DNA of 64,000 bases, taken from Plotosus lineatus. Lineage: Eukaryota; Chordata; Actinopteri; Siluriformes; Plotosidae. The DNA lies in NCBI GenBank assembly GCA_024760905.1, contig CM045737.1, positions 13,886,226 to 13,950,225 of the forward strand, written 5' to 3'. Of this stretch, positions 37,258 to 49,599 are shown in pieces; positions within the stretch are counted from its first letter, which is position 1, and each line of letters opens with the position of its first letter. Made by a program: the position numbers and the translations under genes. Below the pieces are notes generated by a model. It saw only the letters and a program-made list of their open reading frames with translations, had not been told where the DNA came from and did no database searches.

Positions 37258-37572
37258 GGTGACATAGTGGGAATGTGGTCAGCATGTTCATCTCACAGCA
37301 AGAAGGTCCTGGGTTCGACTCTCAGATCTTTCATGGGTTTTATGCGGACACTAGGGTTATTCCCACAGTCCAAAGACATGCACATTGGGCTAATTGGCTG
37401 TTCAAATTACCCTGAGGTGTGTGTGTGAGTGTTACTGTTTGTGTTTATCACCCTGTGATGGCCTGGTGGGCTGTTCAGAGTTCCTGTTCCTTCAGCCAGT
37501 GCTGGCTGAAATAGGCTCCAGGCTCTCGGAAACTTTAACAAGATTAAGTTTGATCAAATGAATGAATGAATG
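37258..37572 (+). mobile_element. SINE-3, full-length
   Basis: B box gggttcgactctc, body cccacagtccaaagacatgc, L2-like tail, and end (ATGA)n. Confidence 0.85.
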
Positions 37573-37601
37573 TGTGTTTAATAATGTAAGTTTTGGCCCA
37601 T

Positions 37602-37633
37602 ACTACTACTACTACTACTATTACTACTACTAT

Positions 37634-37665
<32 letters not shown>

Positions 37666-37678
37666 TTACTACTACTAT

Positions 37679-37716
<38 letters not shown>

Positions 37717-38008
37717 TTACTACTACTATCACTACTACTACTATTACTACTACTACTACTACTACTACTATTACTACTACTACTATTACTACTACTACTA
37801 CTACTACTACTATTACTACTACTATTACTACTACTACGACTACTACTACTACTACTGCTACTACTATTACTACTACTACTGCTATTATTACTACTACTTT
37901 TTTTTATTACTAGCACTACTACTTATACTACTGCTACTACTACTACTAGTACTACCATTGCTACTACTATTACTACTACTATTACTACTATGACCACTAC
38001 GAATACCT

Positions 38009-38055
<47 letters not shown>

Positions 38056-38638
38056 GCTGCTGCTACTATTACTACTACTACCACTACTACTAGTACTATT
38101 ATTACTCCTACTACTACAACTACTCCGATTACTACTATTACTACTACTACTGCTACTACTACTGCTGCTGCTGCTACTACTATTACTACTACTATTACTA
38201 CTACTGTTACTACTACTGCTACTACTACTGCTACTACTACTGCCATTACTACTACCATGACTACTACCATTACTACTATTACTACTACTACCGCTACTAC
38301 TACTATTACTATTACTACCACTACTACTATTAGTACTATTACTACTACTGTTACTACTATTACTATTACTACTCCTATTACTCCTACTACTGCTTCTAGT
38401 ATTACGACTATTACTACTATTACTACCACTACTACTACTACTACTACTACAACTAATACGACTACTACGATTACTACTACTATTACTACTAATATTACTA
38501 CTATTACTACTACTGCGACTACTACTACTACTATTACTAATACTACTACTACTACTGCTACTACTATTACTACTACTATTACTACTACTATTACTACTAC
38601 TACCACTATTACTACAACCACTACCACTAATACTACTT

Positions 38639-38672
<34 letters not shown>

Positions 38673-38681
38673 TACTACTAA
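37602..38681. repeat. (ACT)n trinucleotide array, about 1.1 kb
   Basis: Almost pure ACT/ATT units at the left and more interrupted units to the right. All long Thr, Tyr, Val or Ser frames here are repeat artefacts. Confidence 0.97.
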
Positions 38682-38817
38682 TAATAATGTGTCTATAATT
38701 TTAAACTATGGATTATGCTGTTAAGTGTAAATCACATATGCCTTGAAATTATACACAAATTCTGTATTTGTTTATTAATTTGTTGTAAAAACTCGAAATA
38801 AATATTAAAAGTCCAAA

Positions 38818-38943
38818 CCCTACGAAGGCCTAACGAGCTCTCCAGGGTGTACCCCACCCTCGTCCGGAGTCGGCTGATATACGCGCCAGCCTCCCTGTGA
38901 CCCTAATAAGGATTAAGTGGTTCAGAAAATGAATGCATGAATA
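38818..38943 (+). mobile_element. SINE-1 tail fragment
   Basis: Only the L2-like 3' tail (gagctctccagggtgtaccc) and ATGA end. Confidence 0.75.
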
Positions 38944-39075
38944 ATAATGTGGCTATAATTTTAAACTATGGTTTGTCAAATGTAAATTACACATGCCTTT
39001 AAATTACAGTACAGTATACACAAATTAAAACATAAATATTAAATGAATATAAATAAATAAAGCTTTCCTTTCCTT

Positions 39076-39168
39076 TTCTCTGTCCTCAACCAGAGTTGGC
39101 TGAGATGGGCGTTTAGCCTCCCCACAACCCTGATTAGGATTAACTCGTTCATAAAATGAATGAATGAA
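39076..39168 (+). mobile_element. SINE tail fragment
   Basis: L2-like tail gagttggctgagatgggcg, attaggattaac, ATGA end. Confidence 0.65.
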
Positions 39169-39434
39169 TAAAGACAAAACCAATACAAATTGTGCAAATG
39201 GTTCCCATAAAATGAGACGGTGCGTGAGGCAGAACGAATACGATTGGAAGAGTAAAAGAGCATGACATCCCTTGTAAGGGATTAGCGTCTGCGTATTACA
39301 GATATTTGTATGGTAAATTGTAAATAAAATAAAATGAAAAATTGTAGTTACATTTGACTTACCAACATTTATACACAACCATATCAAACACTAAATATGA
39401 CAAATTTTATAAGGTTGAGATACGGTTTAATGCA

Positions 39435-39645
39435 ATGCTTATGAAATAGTGGGGTGTGCCCCCCTTGGGTGGGCGTGGTATGATGCCGGGGGGGGGGGGG
39501 GGGGTGTTATGATGATGCTGGGTGGAGCGTATATGACCCTGGGGAACATGCTTTTCTGGAATTGTGTACGAGAGTTAAGTGTAATTGTACCTCCACTCCA
39601 TTAGTTGGCAGTGGCGCTCTCATTGTCTGCCAGTGATCTCATGGT
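39435..39645 (+). mobile_element. hAT-like fragment
   Basis: Inverse-orientation match to 31950-32150, including tatgaccctggggaacatgc and agttaagtgtaattgtacct. A G-run lies at 39488-39504. Its far end is not defined. Confidence 0.5.
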
Positions 39646-39841
39646 AGACATAAGAACACATGCCAATACTGTACTTGTTAAAAATAGTTTTGTCTTTGAG
39701 GATTTTTTAAAATTATTAAATTTGTTGAGTACTGAATCCTACCTACCTGCTACTTCCCACTTGTGCTTTGTATGTGTTTTTCTGATACTGTTCAAATGTT
39801 CTCGCTGTGCTGGTTCTGGTCTGGTCTGTGTCTGAGTTTCA

Positions 39842-40256
39842 TTCTGGTACTCCAGTTTCTTCCCACTGTTTAAAGACATGCACATTAATGAGGACATCAG
39901 AGGGACAGCACATGTAAGAGGTTTTGGAGACAAAGTCAGAGAGGCTCGATTGAGATGGTTTGGACATGTACAGAGGAGGGATAGTGAGTATATTGGTAGT
40001 AGGATGCTGAGGTTGGAACTACCAGGCAGAAGGTCTAGAGGAAGACCAAAGAGACGATTTATGGATGTGGTGAAGGAGGACATGAAGGTAGTAGTTGGTG
40101 TAAGAGAAGAAGATGCAGAGGACAGGGTGAGATGAAGGCAGATGATTTGCTGTGGCGACCCCTGAAGGGAACAGCTGAAAGGAAAAGATGAAGAAGAAGA
40201 AGAAATTTAAAGACATGTACATTAGGTTGACTGGCTGTTCCAAATTGCCCCTAAAT

Positions 40257-40329
<73 letters not shown>

Positions 40330-40455
40330 GGCTCTGCTAGGGAATGGTAAGCTGCTCAGGGTGTACTTCCTGCTTGCCTAGAGTTAGCTGACTTAGGCTC
40401 CAGCCTCCCTACAACCCTGGTATGATTAAATGATTCGGAAAAATGAATGAATGCA
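39842..40455 (+). mobile_element. SINE-3 split by an RTE insertion
   Basis: SINE body up to 39887 (ccagtttcttcccactgttt) and again from 40206 (tgactggctgttccaaattg), including a (GT)n tract at 40258-40328 and the L2-like tail. Confidence 0.8.
39888..40205 (+). mobile_element. RTE LINE, 5'-truncated 3' end
   Basis: Encodes RGFGDKVREARLRWFGHVQ to the end, then a GAAGAAG tail. Flanked by a 19-base duplication (tttaaagacatgcacatta, one mismatch) at 39869 and 40206. Confidence 0.92.
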
Positions 40456-40466
40456 TGAATTATACT

Positions 40467-40863
40467 TCATTTCAGTTCATTTTCTGTAACCACTTAATCC
40501 TAACTAGGGTCGCGGGGAAATTGGCACCCATCCCAGCAGTCTGTGAGCGAGGGCAGAGTACACCCTGGACAGCTTACCAGGCCATCGCAGGGCGGAAACA
40601 CACTGGCGGCTTTGCAGCTACTCTTGTCGAAAGTCAGCAATGGTTCTTTTACATGAACCTCACACCATAGACAGTGAGAGACATGGCCGGCCTTTGATAA
40701 CCCAGCTAGCTGCACTGGGGAAGGGGGGAGTTGGGGGGTAGGTGTGTGTGTGTGTGTGTGTGTGGGGGTGGGGGGCAGTGACAACCTTGTGGAGAGTGGG
40801 ACTCAAACCCCCAACCTTAGGATCAGTGAACCAGCACCTATACCACTAGGCCACCACTGCCCT
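40467..40863 (-). mobile_element. SINE-1, full-length with expanded GT
   Basis: Flanked by the 12-base duplication atgaattatact at 40455-40466 and 40864-40875. A GT/G-rich insertion at about 40730-40775 has grown inside the body. Confidence 0.9.
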
Positions 40864-40875
40864 ATGAATTATACT

Positions 40876-42003
40876 GTTGAAAATATTTTATTTATAGTTC
40901 GGTGTTGTGGCGCCTACAGTAGGCCTATTTAGGTACTGTATATATTTCAGTATAATAAAGTCCCTGAGACCAGAACTGCTAAAGTTGTTCAAGAGTAGAT
41001 TAATATACACAGTTGCCATCCACACCCCTTAGAGTCACCCCATTTAAATATCATTAAAACTTTACCCTAAACCTCAATCCTAACCAATCAATAGAGAACT
41101 CAAAGTTGATGAATAAGTTCAAGCAAAGCATGATTTATGGAGTTCTGGCAGCAAAGGCAAATTTTTATTACATACTCACACAGTGAGAGGTTTTCATTAT
41201 TTTATCAATTTCATATCAAGATTTAACATTCCCTGAAGTACCTGTTCCAGTTCTTCGGCTAATTATGAAACCCTTCATGGGACATTCTGGAAGCATGAAT
41301 CTGTCCAGTAGAGTGGGTCCACAGAAACAAGGCAGCGTGTTGTTCATATGAACCCAAAAAGATGCCATTTCGGATTAAGTCCAAGTGTCTGACTGTCTAA
41401 GTGAGAAGTTCAGATATTTTTTATTAATGATAGAAAGTGTGTGGTTTCATCAAACCTTTAAAACCCAAATGATCGCCATAAATTTGAGCACAGCAAGCAC
41501 CCATTGGTCCACTGGGTGGCAGTGTTGTCTTTGTCTTATATGTTCCTTACCTATGCATGATTTCCCAGTGGTTTTGTTTAAGACTGCCATTATTCTGAAC
41601 TTGTTAAGATCTGTAGACGTGTATACTTGTACAGACAACACAAGAAGCATCTAGGTGAAAAAAGTTGTCATCCCAAGTGATTTTGAAAATGATTTTCACA
41701 TTGCAATCAGTGTCATTCAAAAACCTGATCATCATGCACAACTCTCATACACTACCATGAATAGTAATTTTTTTTCCAGACAAGCCACACATTCTGAAAA
41801 TCACTGATAACCTTGTTAACTTCTTTAATTATAATCCCTTGAAATTACCCTGTACATTATCACTGTCAATTTCAGTCTCTCACACCGGTTTATTGATCTA
41901 TTTATTGATTTATTGAGTTTGATCTGAGGCAATCAGAAGCATTTGAATTGTTCAAACCAGACTGCCTGGGACTGCCAACCATATATTAATTCATACGCTG
42001 AAC
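40876..42003. other. Intergenic, nothing recognised
   Basis: No supported gene; short frames lack any recognisable domain. Confidence 0.5.
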
Positions 42004-42525
42004 CATTTCATCCTACTAGGGCTGCAGAGACACTTCTGCTGATCTGAGCCAACATGGGGCAAGATAGTATACCATAAACAAGCACACCAGACCAGTGCAG
42101 GACCAACACACACAGCCATTCACACTCACATTTAGGGGCAATTTGGAATTGCGAATTAGTCCAATGTAGATATCATTCATTCATTCTTTTTAGATATACT
42201 CATTCATTCTTTTTCTGTAATCCCATAATCCTTATTATGGGCGCGAGAAGGCTGGGGCCCATCCCAGCCGATACTGGGTGAGGGCAGAGTATGCCCTAGA
42301 CAGCTCGCCAGCCCATCGCAGGGCAGAAACATAGACAGTGAGAGACATGGTCGGCCTTTGATGACCCAGTTAGCTGCACTTGGGGGACATTTTGAAATGC
42401 GGGAGGAAACTGGAGTACGTGGAAGAAACCCACAAAAGCACAAGAAGAATATGTGCACTTCACACAGAAATGAACTCAGGCTTACTTGATGTAAGGCGGA
42501 CATGCTAACCACCATGTTACTGTGC
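42004..42525 (-). mobile_element. SINE-3 with embedded SINE-1 fragment
   Basis: The SINE-3 tail and body at 42004-42180 resume at about 42392 (aaatgcgggaggaaactgga). Between them is a minus-oriented SINE-1 piece (42208-42390). Confidence 0.7.
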
Positions 42526-42562
42526 TCAGATATAATTTTAATTAAATATATATTCCAGTAGG

Positions 42563-42896
42563 TAGGCAGTGGTGGTCTGGTGGTAAAGGTGCTGAATTGC
42601 TGATCCTAAGGTTGGGGGTTCAAGCCCCACTCTCCATGGGTTGTCACTGTCGCCCACAGCCCAGCTAACTGGGTTATCAAAGACCAGCCATGTCTCTCAC
42701 TGTCTATGGTGAGAGGTTCATGTGAAAGAACTATTACTGACTTTCGACAAGAGTAGCTTGCAAAGCCGTCAGCGTGTTTCTGTCCTGTGATGGCCTGGCA
42801 AGCTGTCCAGGGTGTACTCCGCCCTTGCCCGGAGTCGGCTGGGATGGGCGCCAACCTCATTAGGATTAAGCGGTTACAGAAAATGAACTGAACTGA
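42563..42896 (+). mobile_element. SINE-1, full-length
   Basis: A box tggtctggtggtaaagg, B box ggttcaagcccc, body, tail. Confidence 0.9.
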
Positions 42897-42925
42897 ATTT
42901 CAGTAGGTTTAAATCTGGAAAATCC

Positions 42926-43155
42926 CCCCTCAGTGCAGCTAACTGGTCTATCAAAGGCCGGCCATGACTCACTGTCTGTGGTGTGAGGCTGTAAAAGATC
43001 CATTGCTAACTTTCGACAAGAGTAGCTGCGTAGCCATCAGTGTGTTTCTGCCTTGTGATGGCCGGCGAGCTGTCCAAGGTGTACTCTGCCCACACCCAGA
43101 ATTGGCTGAGATTAGGATAATTAGGATTACGCGGTTCAGAAAATGAATGAATGAT
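42926..43155 (+). mobile_element. SINE-1, head missing
   Basis: Body and tail only, in tandem with the preceding copy. Confidence 0.82.
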
Positions 43156-43332
43156 AAATCTGGAAGTTTCCGGGAATCCCTCACCAAGCCCAAGACTCAA
43201 TCCCAGTGCCATATAAGGAATTTTTCCAGAAGATGTTTTGGGGGATATTGGGTGGGGATTTTATGGGAAAATATTAATCAACGTTAAAAATGTTGAAATG
43301 AAACTCAGCACGTCTCATTTAGCATTGTAGTA

Positions 43333-44279
43333 CAGTCGGCCCTCTACTTACGAAATTAATCCGTTCCAGAGCCTTTTTCGGAACCTGGAGTTTTCGTAAG
43401 TAGAGGCACATTTTACATGTACAACGAGTGATTTGTTCCAAGGCCACCAAGACTACCCCATAAGCTTTAAAAATGATAAAAGTACACCAATTTTGTATCA
43501 ATGTTTTGCTGGATGCGGGCTCCGCCCACACGCAGCACGCAGCCGACGGAGCTTTTGAGACGGTGTGTTGTATTGAAAGCGGAATTACAGTACAGTACCT
43601 GTTTGAAAGATCAGAGGTCCGGATTCAATATTAACTTGCTTCCTTGCGAGATCGGAGGCCTTGTCCCATGGAGCACTCTGCTTTTCTCTGTCTCTCCGCT
43701 TTTAATGCCTCCTTCTGCTTCAATATTGTTCCAAAATAATCGCGTCCGTCACTGTATTTCCTCTTTTAAGGTCTCCTTCTGCTTTAATATCGTCCCGATT
43801 GTAGAGGAGTTTCGGCCATAATCCTTTGCGATTTTGCTCAACCGCATCCCACTTCTGTATTTTTTTATAATCGCCTGCGTCACTTCGATTGATAAAGGAG
43901 CCCGCTTCTTCTTTTCTGTGTCACCAGGAATCACTTTCTTGGGATCCATGATGGATAACGAAATATAACGCTGCAATGATCAATCTTAAAACAAACCAAC
44001 GGTCCTGTTTAACTCTCCTTCACGCGTGTGACAAACAGGAAGTATGGTTACAGGAAGTATGGGTACAGTTCAGCTTCCTCCTGGCCAATGGGAGGCCAGC
44101 GGAGCGGGGTGTTGGGAGACAGCCAATAAGAGAGCATTGTTTGAATTTTTGAATGGCGCGTTTGGTGCTTTTTGTAAAAAGAGGTTGTTTTCGTAAAAAG
44201 AGGACGAAAATTTCGGAAAATGTTTTTCGTAACCTGGATTTTTCATATTCAGAGGTTTTCGTAAGTAGAGGGTCGACTG
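43333..44279 (-). mobile_element. Tigger-like transposon, internally deleted
   Basis: Ends cagtcggccctctacttacg and complement cgtaagtagagggtcgactg, with TA flanks. Length 947 bases against roughly 2.5 kb for a complete Tigger. Confidence 0.88.
43749..43949 (-). pseudogene. Tigger transposase N-terminal fragment
   Basis: Starts MDPKKVIPGDTEKKKRAPLS; then EVTQAIIKKYRSGMRLSKIA and STIGTILKQKE, a CENP-B/pogo helix-turn-helix. The frame ends after 67 residues, and the second helix-turn-helix and DDE domain are absent. Confidence 0.75.
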
Positions 44280-44414
44280 TAGTTAGGTCAGCAGTCATGA
44301 ACGCATAGTTCGGTCTTGCCACAGAAAACTTCCACAGCGTTGTCCCTAATCTGTGTAATGTATCTAATGTGTCGAAGTCAATCATAGTGTTGGTTTTGTC
44401 ATCCATGCTAATAA

Positions 44415-44433
44415 TAAAAAAAAAAAAAAAAAA

Positions 44434-44485
<52 letters not shown>
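44415..44485. repeat. Poly-A and (TA)n tract
   Basis: About 21 A followed by about 22 TA units. Confidence 0.9.
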
Positions 44486-44486
<1 letters not shown>

Positions 44487-45109
44487 TAGCTTAACTTATC
44501 TTAAAAAGCTTTCTGTTTATGACTGAGTCTGTGTTTGCGAGACATTTACTCTTGTTTGAATTACGATAAAGAGAGAGAGTGAGATTTCTAATGATGAACA
44601 CCCAGTCCCTCGAGCGTGTGTCCAACTGGTGAGACATTCTCTTTAATATCTGCATTTTGCTTGTGCATTTCTCCCTCATAAAGAAAACTAATAAGTACAA
44701 GATGCAGATTGCTGCTGGTGGCTTGTAAACCTAAACAGCTTGTCTGGGATGTGTTTGGAAATTTATGAGGATCTGACATTTCCAGATTATTACTTCCTGA
44801 TTACTAAAACTAATTTAATCTATATTCTTTTGTTTGGCATATCTCTGGGGGATTCCCCTCCCCACAATACCACCCCTGCTCATGTAATGGATTTTTAATG
44901 ACAGTTTTTTAAAACCATAATAAGACAGATATCTCCTTAAGCTTTCAGTGGCAAAACTTTATAGCATGAAACCAACGTGCTAACTTAACCGAAGTGTCTC
45001 AATGTTCCCAAAAAACACATCCCTGAATGTTGATGATTCAGTGACATTTTAAAACAAACAAATAAATTGAAACCAACCAGCATTAAATGGCTGCTCTCAG
45101 ACAAAAATA
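44486..45109. other. Intergenic, nothing recognised
   Basis: No supported gene. Confidence 0.5.
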
Positions 45110-45490
45110 CTCATTCACCATTTTGCCAAACTGTTTAATCCTACTAGAGTTGTGGGGAGGCTGCTGGCTATCTCAGCTGACACTGGGCAAAGGCAGGGTA
45201 CACCCTGAACAGCTCACTAGATCCACACACAAACCATCGCACTCATACAAGTAGGGTTTGCCTAATGTTTTTTGACTGTGGGAGGATACCGGAGTCTTCT
45301 TCTTCTTCTTCTTCTTCTCCTCCTTTCAGATGTTTCCTTCAGGGGTCACTACAGTGAATCATCTGAATGTGGAGTATGTGGAGGAAACCTGTGCAAGCAT
45401 GGTGAGAACATGTAAACTTCACATAGAAACACTCAAGTCCAGGAATAGAACCCAGGCCCTTCCGTGAGATAGACAAACCTAGCAGGTTTC
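45110..45490 (-). mobile_element. SINE-3 with short RTE tail inserted
   Basis: SINE-3 tail, body and head complement. At 45294-45362 lies a minus-oriented RTE 3' end (ttcttcttcttcttctcctc, ttcaggggtcact). Confidence 0.72.
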
Positions 45491-45619
45491 ATTTATTTAT
45501 TTATTTTGGGGGGGATTTTGAGTGTAAATCTGACTACACTATATATATATATATATATATATATATGTCAACAATTTCTAAAACCGAATATCAAATACCT
45601 TACAGTGGTTAAATCAATA

Positions 45620-46090
45620 CAGCGATCCCTCGCTACTTTGCGCTTCAATTCATGCGGCTTCAGTGCATCGTGGTTTTTTTTTTTTTTTTAATATTCATCG
45701 AATTAAAAAAAAAAAGGAAATTAAGGAAGAATAGGGGGAATAGTTAAGGAAAATGCCACAAAAACAAGGTCAATTATACAAAAGAAAAAAAAAACCCTCA
45801 ACCAACCAAAAAAACCCAAAACCTCCCATCAAACCTACTTACATTTTTATGTGAGGTGTGCATCTGTGCGAGCGCACATGTGTCTGTATGTGTGTATTTA
45901 TATCTTATTTACATCTTATGCATTATTTTTGAATGTGTAATTGTTATTATAAGCATTTATAGTGTTGAATATGTATTTATTGATATTATATACACATATA
46001 CATGTATGTATATGTCAGTCAGGGGCGTTGATCCGACTTCGCGGAATTCAGCGGTCGCGGGGGGATTAACTTGAAAGTGAAGGATCTCTG
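45620..46090 (-). mobile_element. MITE-1 copy 6
   Basis: Inverse orientation: starts cagcgatccctcgctacttt, ends gtgaaggatctctg. Confidence 0.85.
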
Positions 46091-46165
46091 TAAATGTAAT
46101 TCTACAAAACATTAAATTGTTAGTTTAATCACTGCAATAGTTTGCCACGTAAATGCAGTAATAAC

Positions 46166-46170
<5 letters not shown>

Positions 46171-46202
<32 letters not shown>
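46171..46202. repeat. Poly-A run
   Basis: About 32 A. Confidence 0.9.
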
Positions 46203-46205
<3 letters not shown>

Positions 46206-46334
46206 TCCAAAGCTTTGGCACACACTTCTTTGTCTTCTTTATTTGCGTCCTTTCTCCCCTTCTATGGGGGCTCAATGTACTGATTAGTTTTGGCAGGAAT
46301 TTTAAAGCGGGCTGTCTTTCAAAGTGAGTCCATG

Positions 46335-46450
46335 CTCACATTCACGCCTAGAAACAAAACCTAGAGGAAACCTTTGCTAATACAGAGAGAACCTGCAAAC
46401 TCCACACAATGGCGAGGACCTTCGTACTGTGAGGTGAGCATGCTCGCCAT
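46335..46450 (-). mobile_element. SINE-3 fragment
   Basis: Body gagaacctgcaaactccaca and head complement. Confidence 0.6.
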
Positions 46451-46589
46451 TATTCGTTGGTACAAATGCAACACTGATACAGTTATATACTGTGAATGCC
46501 ATCAATCAGTTTGAGAAAATGAACACTTCTCTTAAAACATGAAAGCAGTACCGGTATTCTTGGAGCTCTAGGTCCAAGGAAAACTCAGC

Positions 46590-46920
46590 TTTGGGGGATC
46601 GTCCGGGATACCTTTGATCAGGTCGGTACTGTATTTTTATTCCTTATCCAGAATAAGAGCAGACGACCTGGTTGACGGTATCTGAAGTTGGGTTATGTAG
46701 GTATCCTTGGACCTTGGGCTCCGAGAGGTATTCTCAAAACCCTAATAATATGTTTCTTGATTTGTATGTAAGCATGTTGAAATGAGAAGAACAGGTCTTA
46801 TAATAAAAGGCCTTGTTTATCAGTGAGCGAGTTGAAGCAGTAAAAAGCTGAAGCCTCACCAGCCACCTGCTGTCTTCGTCTCCTCTCCTGTATTACAATA
46901 GGCGTCGAAACTGATTGCAT
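46590..46920 (+). other. Possible endogenous retrovirus LTR or leader remnant
   Basis: tttgggggatcgtccgggat near 46592-46611 resembles a proline-tRNA primer-binding site with one difference. About 200 bases later aataaaaggcc, a CT-rich stretch and a tattaca end resemble an LTR R/U5 region. No viral gene is seen. Confidence 0.3.
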
Positions 46921-47130
46921 TGTAAACAAGAAAACTTAATGAAAAATCTCTTATCAGGGCCAATGCACTTGCCAGCGGGGACTATGCGACCTTAATATAC
47001 CAATTAAAATATTGCAAATGAATTATACCAACCAATATTTTCTCCCATTAACATGGCAGTACATCCAATTTGTCTTTGATTGCAAAGATGCTGAATAATA
47101 CTGTGGTGACTCTGGATTGTTGTCTAATTG

Positions 47131-47131
<1 letters not shown>
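46921..47131. other. Intergenic, nothing recognised
   Basis: No feature. Confidence 0.4.

Positions 47132-47179
<48 letters not shown>
47132..47179. repeat. (AC)n microsatellite
   Basis: About 24 AC units. Confidence 0.95.
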
Positions 47180-47182
<3 letters not shown>

Positions 47183-47269
47183 GTATCAAAGCAAAAAATA
47201 ATTAGTAAAGCACTTTCCTACAGCCTGAATGTTAAAGTTGTTGGGCTTATGTGGCATGACACACAAATA

Positions 47270-47620
47270 CACCACTCATTCAATCATTTATTTTCTGAAC
47301 TGCTTAATCATAATTACAGTTTTGGGGAGGCTGGCACCCAACCCAGCTCAGCTGATTCTGGCCAAGGGTAGAGTACACCCTGAACAGCTGACCAGACCAT
47401 CGCAGGGCCGACAGTCACACAACCATTCATACACCCACCTAGGGGTAATTTGAACAGTAAATTACACTACTGTTCAAGTTTTTGGACTGTGGGAGGAAAC
47501 TCACAGAAACATGGGGAGAACATGCAAACTCTACACAGACACACCTAGGCTGGGAATTGAACCCAGGACCTTCTTACTGCGAGGCAGATGTGCTAACCAC
47601 TATGCCACCGTGCCACCCAA
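47270..47620 (-). mobile_element. SINE-3, full-length
   Basis: Tail attcaatcatttattttctg; head complement ggaattgaacccaggacctt and ctaaccactatgccaccgtg. Confidence 0.88.
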
Positions 47621-47721
47621 GACACACAATTGTAGATGATGATAGAATTATAGCCGTATATTATTACGGCCATTATAGGATAAATTTCATCCTATATCAC
47701 TATGCCACTTTAACTCATTAA

Positions 47722-47895
47722 AACATGGTGGTGTAATAGTTAACACTTCTGACTCACAGCAAGAAGGTCAGTGGTTCATGCCTGGTGATGGTGTTTTTGT
47801 GTGGAGTCTGCATGTTCTTTCTTTGGGTGCTCTGGTTTCCTCCCACACTCCAAAGACATGTACATTCGGCTGGTTGGCTCTTCCAAAATGTTATG
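47722..47895 (+). mobile_element. SINE-3, 3'-truncated
   Basis: Head through body, cut off at the left end of the Tigger element at 47900. Confidence 0.75.
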
Positions 47896-47992
47896 AGTAC
47901 AGTCGGCCCCTGTTTTGTGCCGGGGTTTAGTTCTGGCCCTTCCCGCAGATCAAAAAATTCCGCAAGTTATTTACCCGGAAGTAAAACCCGAT

Positions 47993-48170
47993 GTGGCGCC
48001 ACTGTTGCGTAGTGGTTAGCATGTCCGCCTCACATCAAGAAGGCCTGGGTTCGATTCCCGGCTTGGGAGTTTCTGTGTGGAGTTTGCATGTTCTCCCCGT
48101 GCTTGTGTGGGTTTCCTCCCACAGTCCAAAACATGCACAGTAGGTTTATTGGCTATTCTAAATTTCCTGT
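47993..48170 (+). mobile_element. SINE-3 nested in Tigger
   Basis: A box tgcgtagtggttagc, B box gggttcgattccc, body to about 48170. The following stretch (aatggcaaaccactgcac) looks like another short interspersed repeat. Confidence 0.82.
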
Positions 48171-48392
48171 AGGTTTGCATCGTGCAGAACGCAATGGCAA
48201 ACCACTGCACTATCCCTGCCAAGAAAACCTCAGTGAAGATGATAATCAAGGCATTATCCTTCATGGTACGTCACCAAGAGTCGTGCTATGACTCGGAAGG
48301 TACCAGACCAGAAAACGCTATGTAGCATATTACATGCGCAAATTATTAACGCAGAAGTAAAACCCTATGTATGATATTACATGCGGTAGAAT

Positions 48393-49448
48393 CTTCTTCT
48401 TTTCCTTTCGGCTTTTCCCTTCAGGGGTCGCCACAGTGAATCATCTGCCTCCATCTCACTCTATCCTTTGCATCTTCTTCTCTTACACCAACGACCTTCA
48501 TGTCCTCCTTCACCACATCCATGAATCGTCGCTTTGGTCTTCCTCTAGGCCTTCTGCCTGGTAGTTCCAGCCTCAGCATCCTATGACCAATATACTCACT
48601 ATCCCTCCTCTGTACATGTCCAAACCATCTCAATCTAGCCTCTCTGACTTTATCTCCAAAACGTCTTACATGTGCTGTCCCTCTGATGTGCTCATTCCTA
48701 ATCCTATCCATCCTCGTTACTCCCAAAGAGAACCTCAACATTTTCATCTCTGCTACCTCCAGCTCTGACTCCTGTCTTTTCCCCAGGGCCACTGTTTCTA
48801 AACCATACAACATCGTTGGCCTGAACACCGTCTTGTACACTTTTCCTTTCATTTTTGCTGATACCCTCCTATCACACATCACACCGGACACTTTTCTCCA
48901 ACCATTCCAACCTGCCTGTACACGCTTCTTGACCTCTTTTCCACACTTTCCATTGCTCTGGATTGTTGAGCCTAAGTACTTAAAATCCTCCACCTTTCTT
49001 ATCTCTGCTCCCTGTAATCTCACCGTTCCTCTTGGGTCCTTGTCATTCATGCACATGTATTCTGTCTTACTGAGGCTAATCTTCATTCCCCTCCTTTCCA
49101 GGGCATACCTCCTCCACCTCTCTAGATTTTCCTGCACTTGCTCTCTGCTCTCACTACAGATCACAATGTCATCTGCAAACATCATAGTCCATGGGGAATC
49201 TTGTCTAACCTCATCTGTCAGCCTGTCCATCACCATAGCAAACAAGAAGGGGCTGAGAGCTGACCCTTGATGCAGTCCCACCTCCACCTTGAACTCTTCT
49301 GTCACACCGACAGCACACCTCACCACTGTCTTACATCTTTCATACATGTCCTGCACCACTCTAACATACTTCTCTGCCACTCCAGACTTCCTCATGCAAT
49401 ACCACAGTTCTTCTCTCGGCACCCTGTCATATGCTTTCTCCAGATCCA
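48393..49448 (-). mobile_element. RTE LINE, 5'-truncated, with open RT
   Basis: Begins inside the RT domain (DLEKAYDRVPREELWYC) and runs open for about 340 codons to the C-terminal CGDP, then an AAG tail. It keeps MFADDIVICSES. Flanked by the 17-base duplication attacatgcg(g/c)tagaat at 48376 and 49449. Confidence 0.93.
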
Positions 49449-49599
49449 ATTACATGCGCTAGAATATGCTTCTTAAACACATTCTATGGACAGTCTTACT
49501 CATTAATACAGTAATAATGCCGAAAAAATTAAATAAAACCTTTTTAATTTTGTACTGTGATAATATTTACTAATAATAAAATATATAAAGAGTATACAG

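Noticed and set aside
37562..38724. Long Thr-, Tyr-, Val- and Ser-only frames of 100-244 codons on both strands
   Set aside because: Artefacts of the ACT array.
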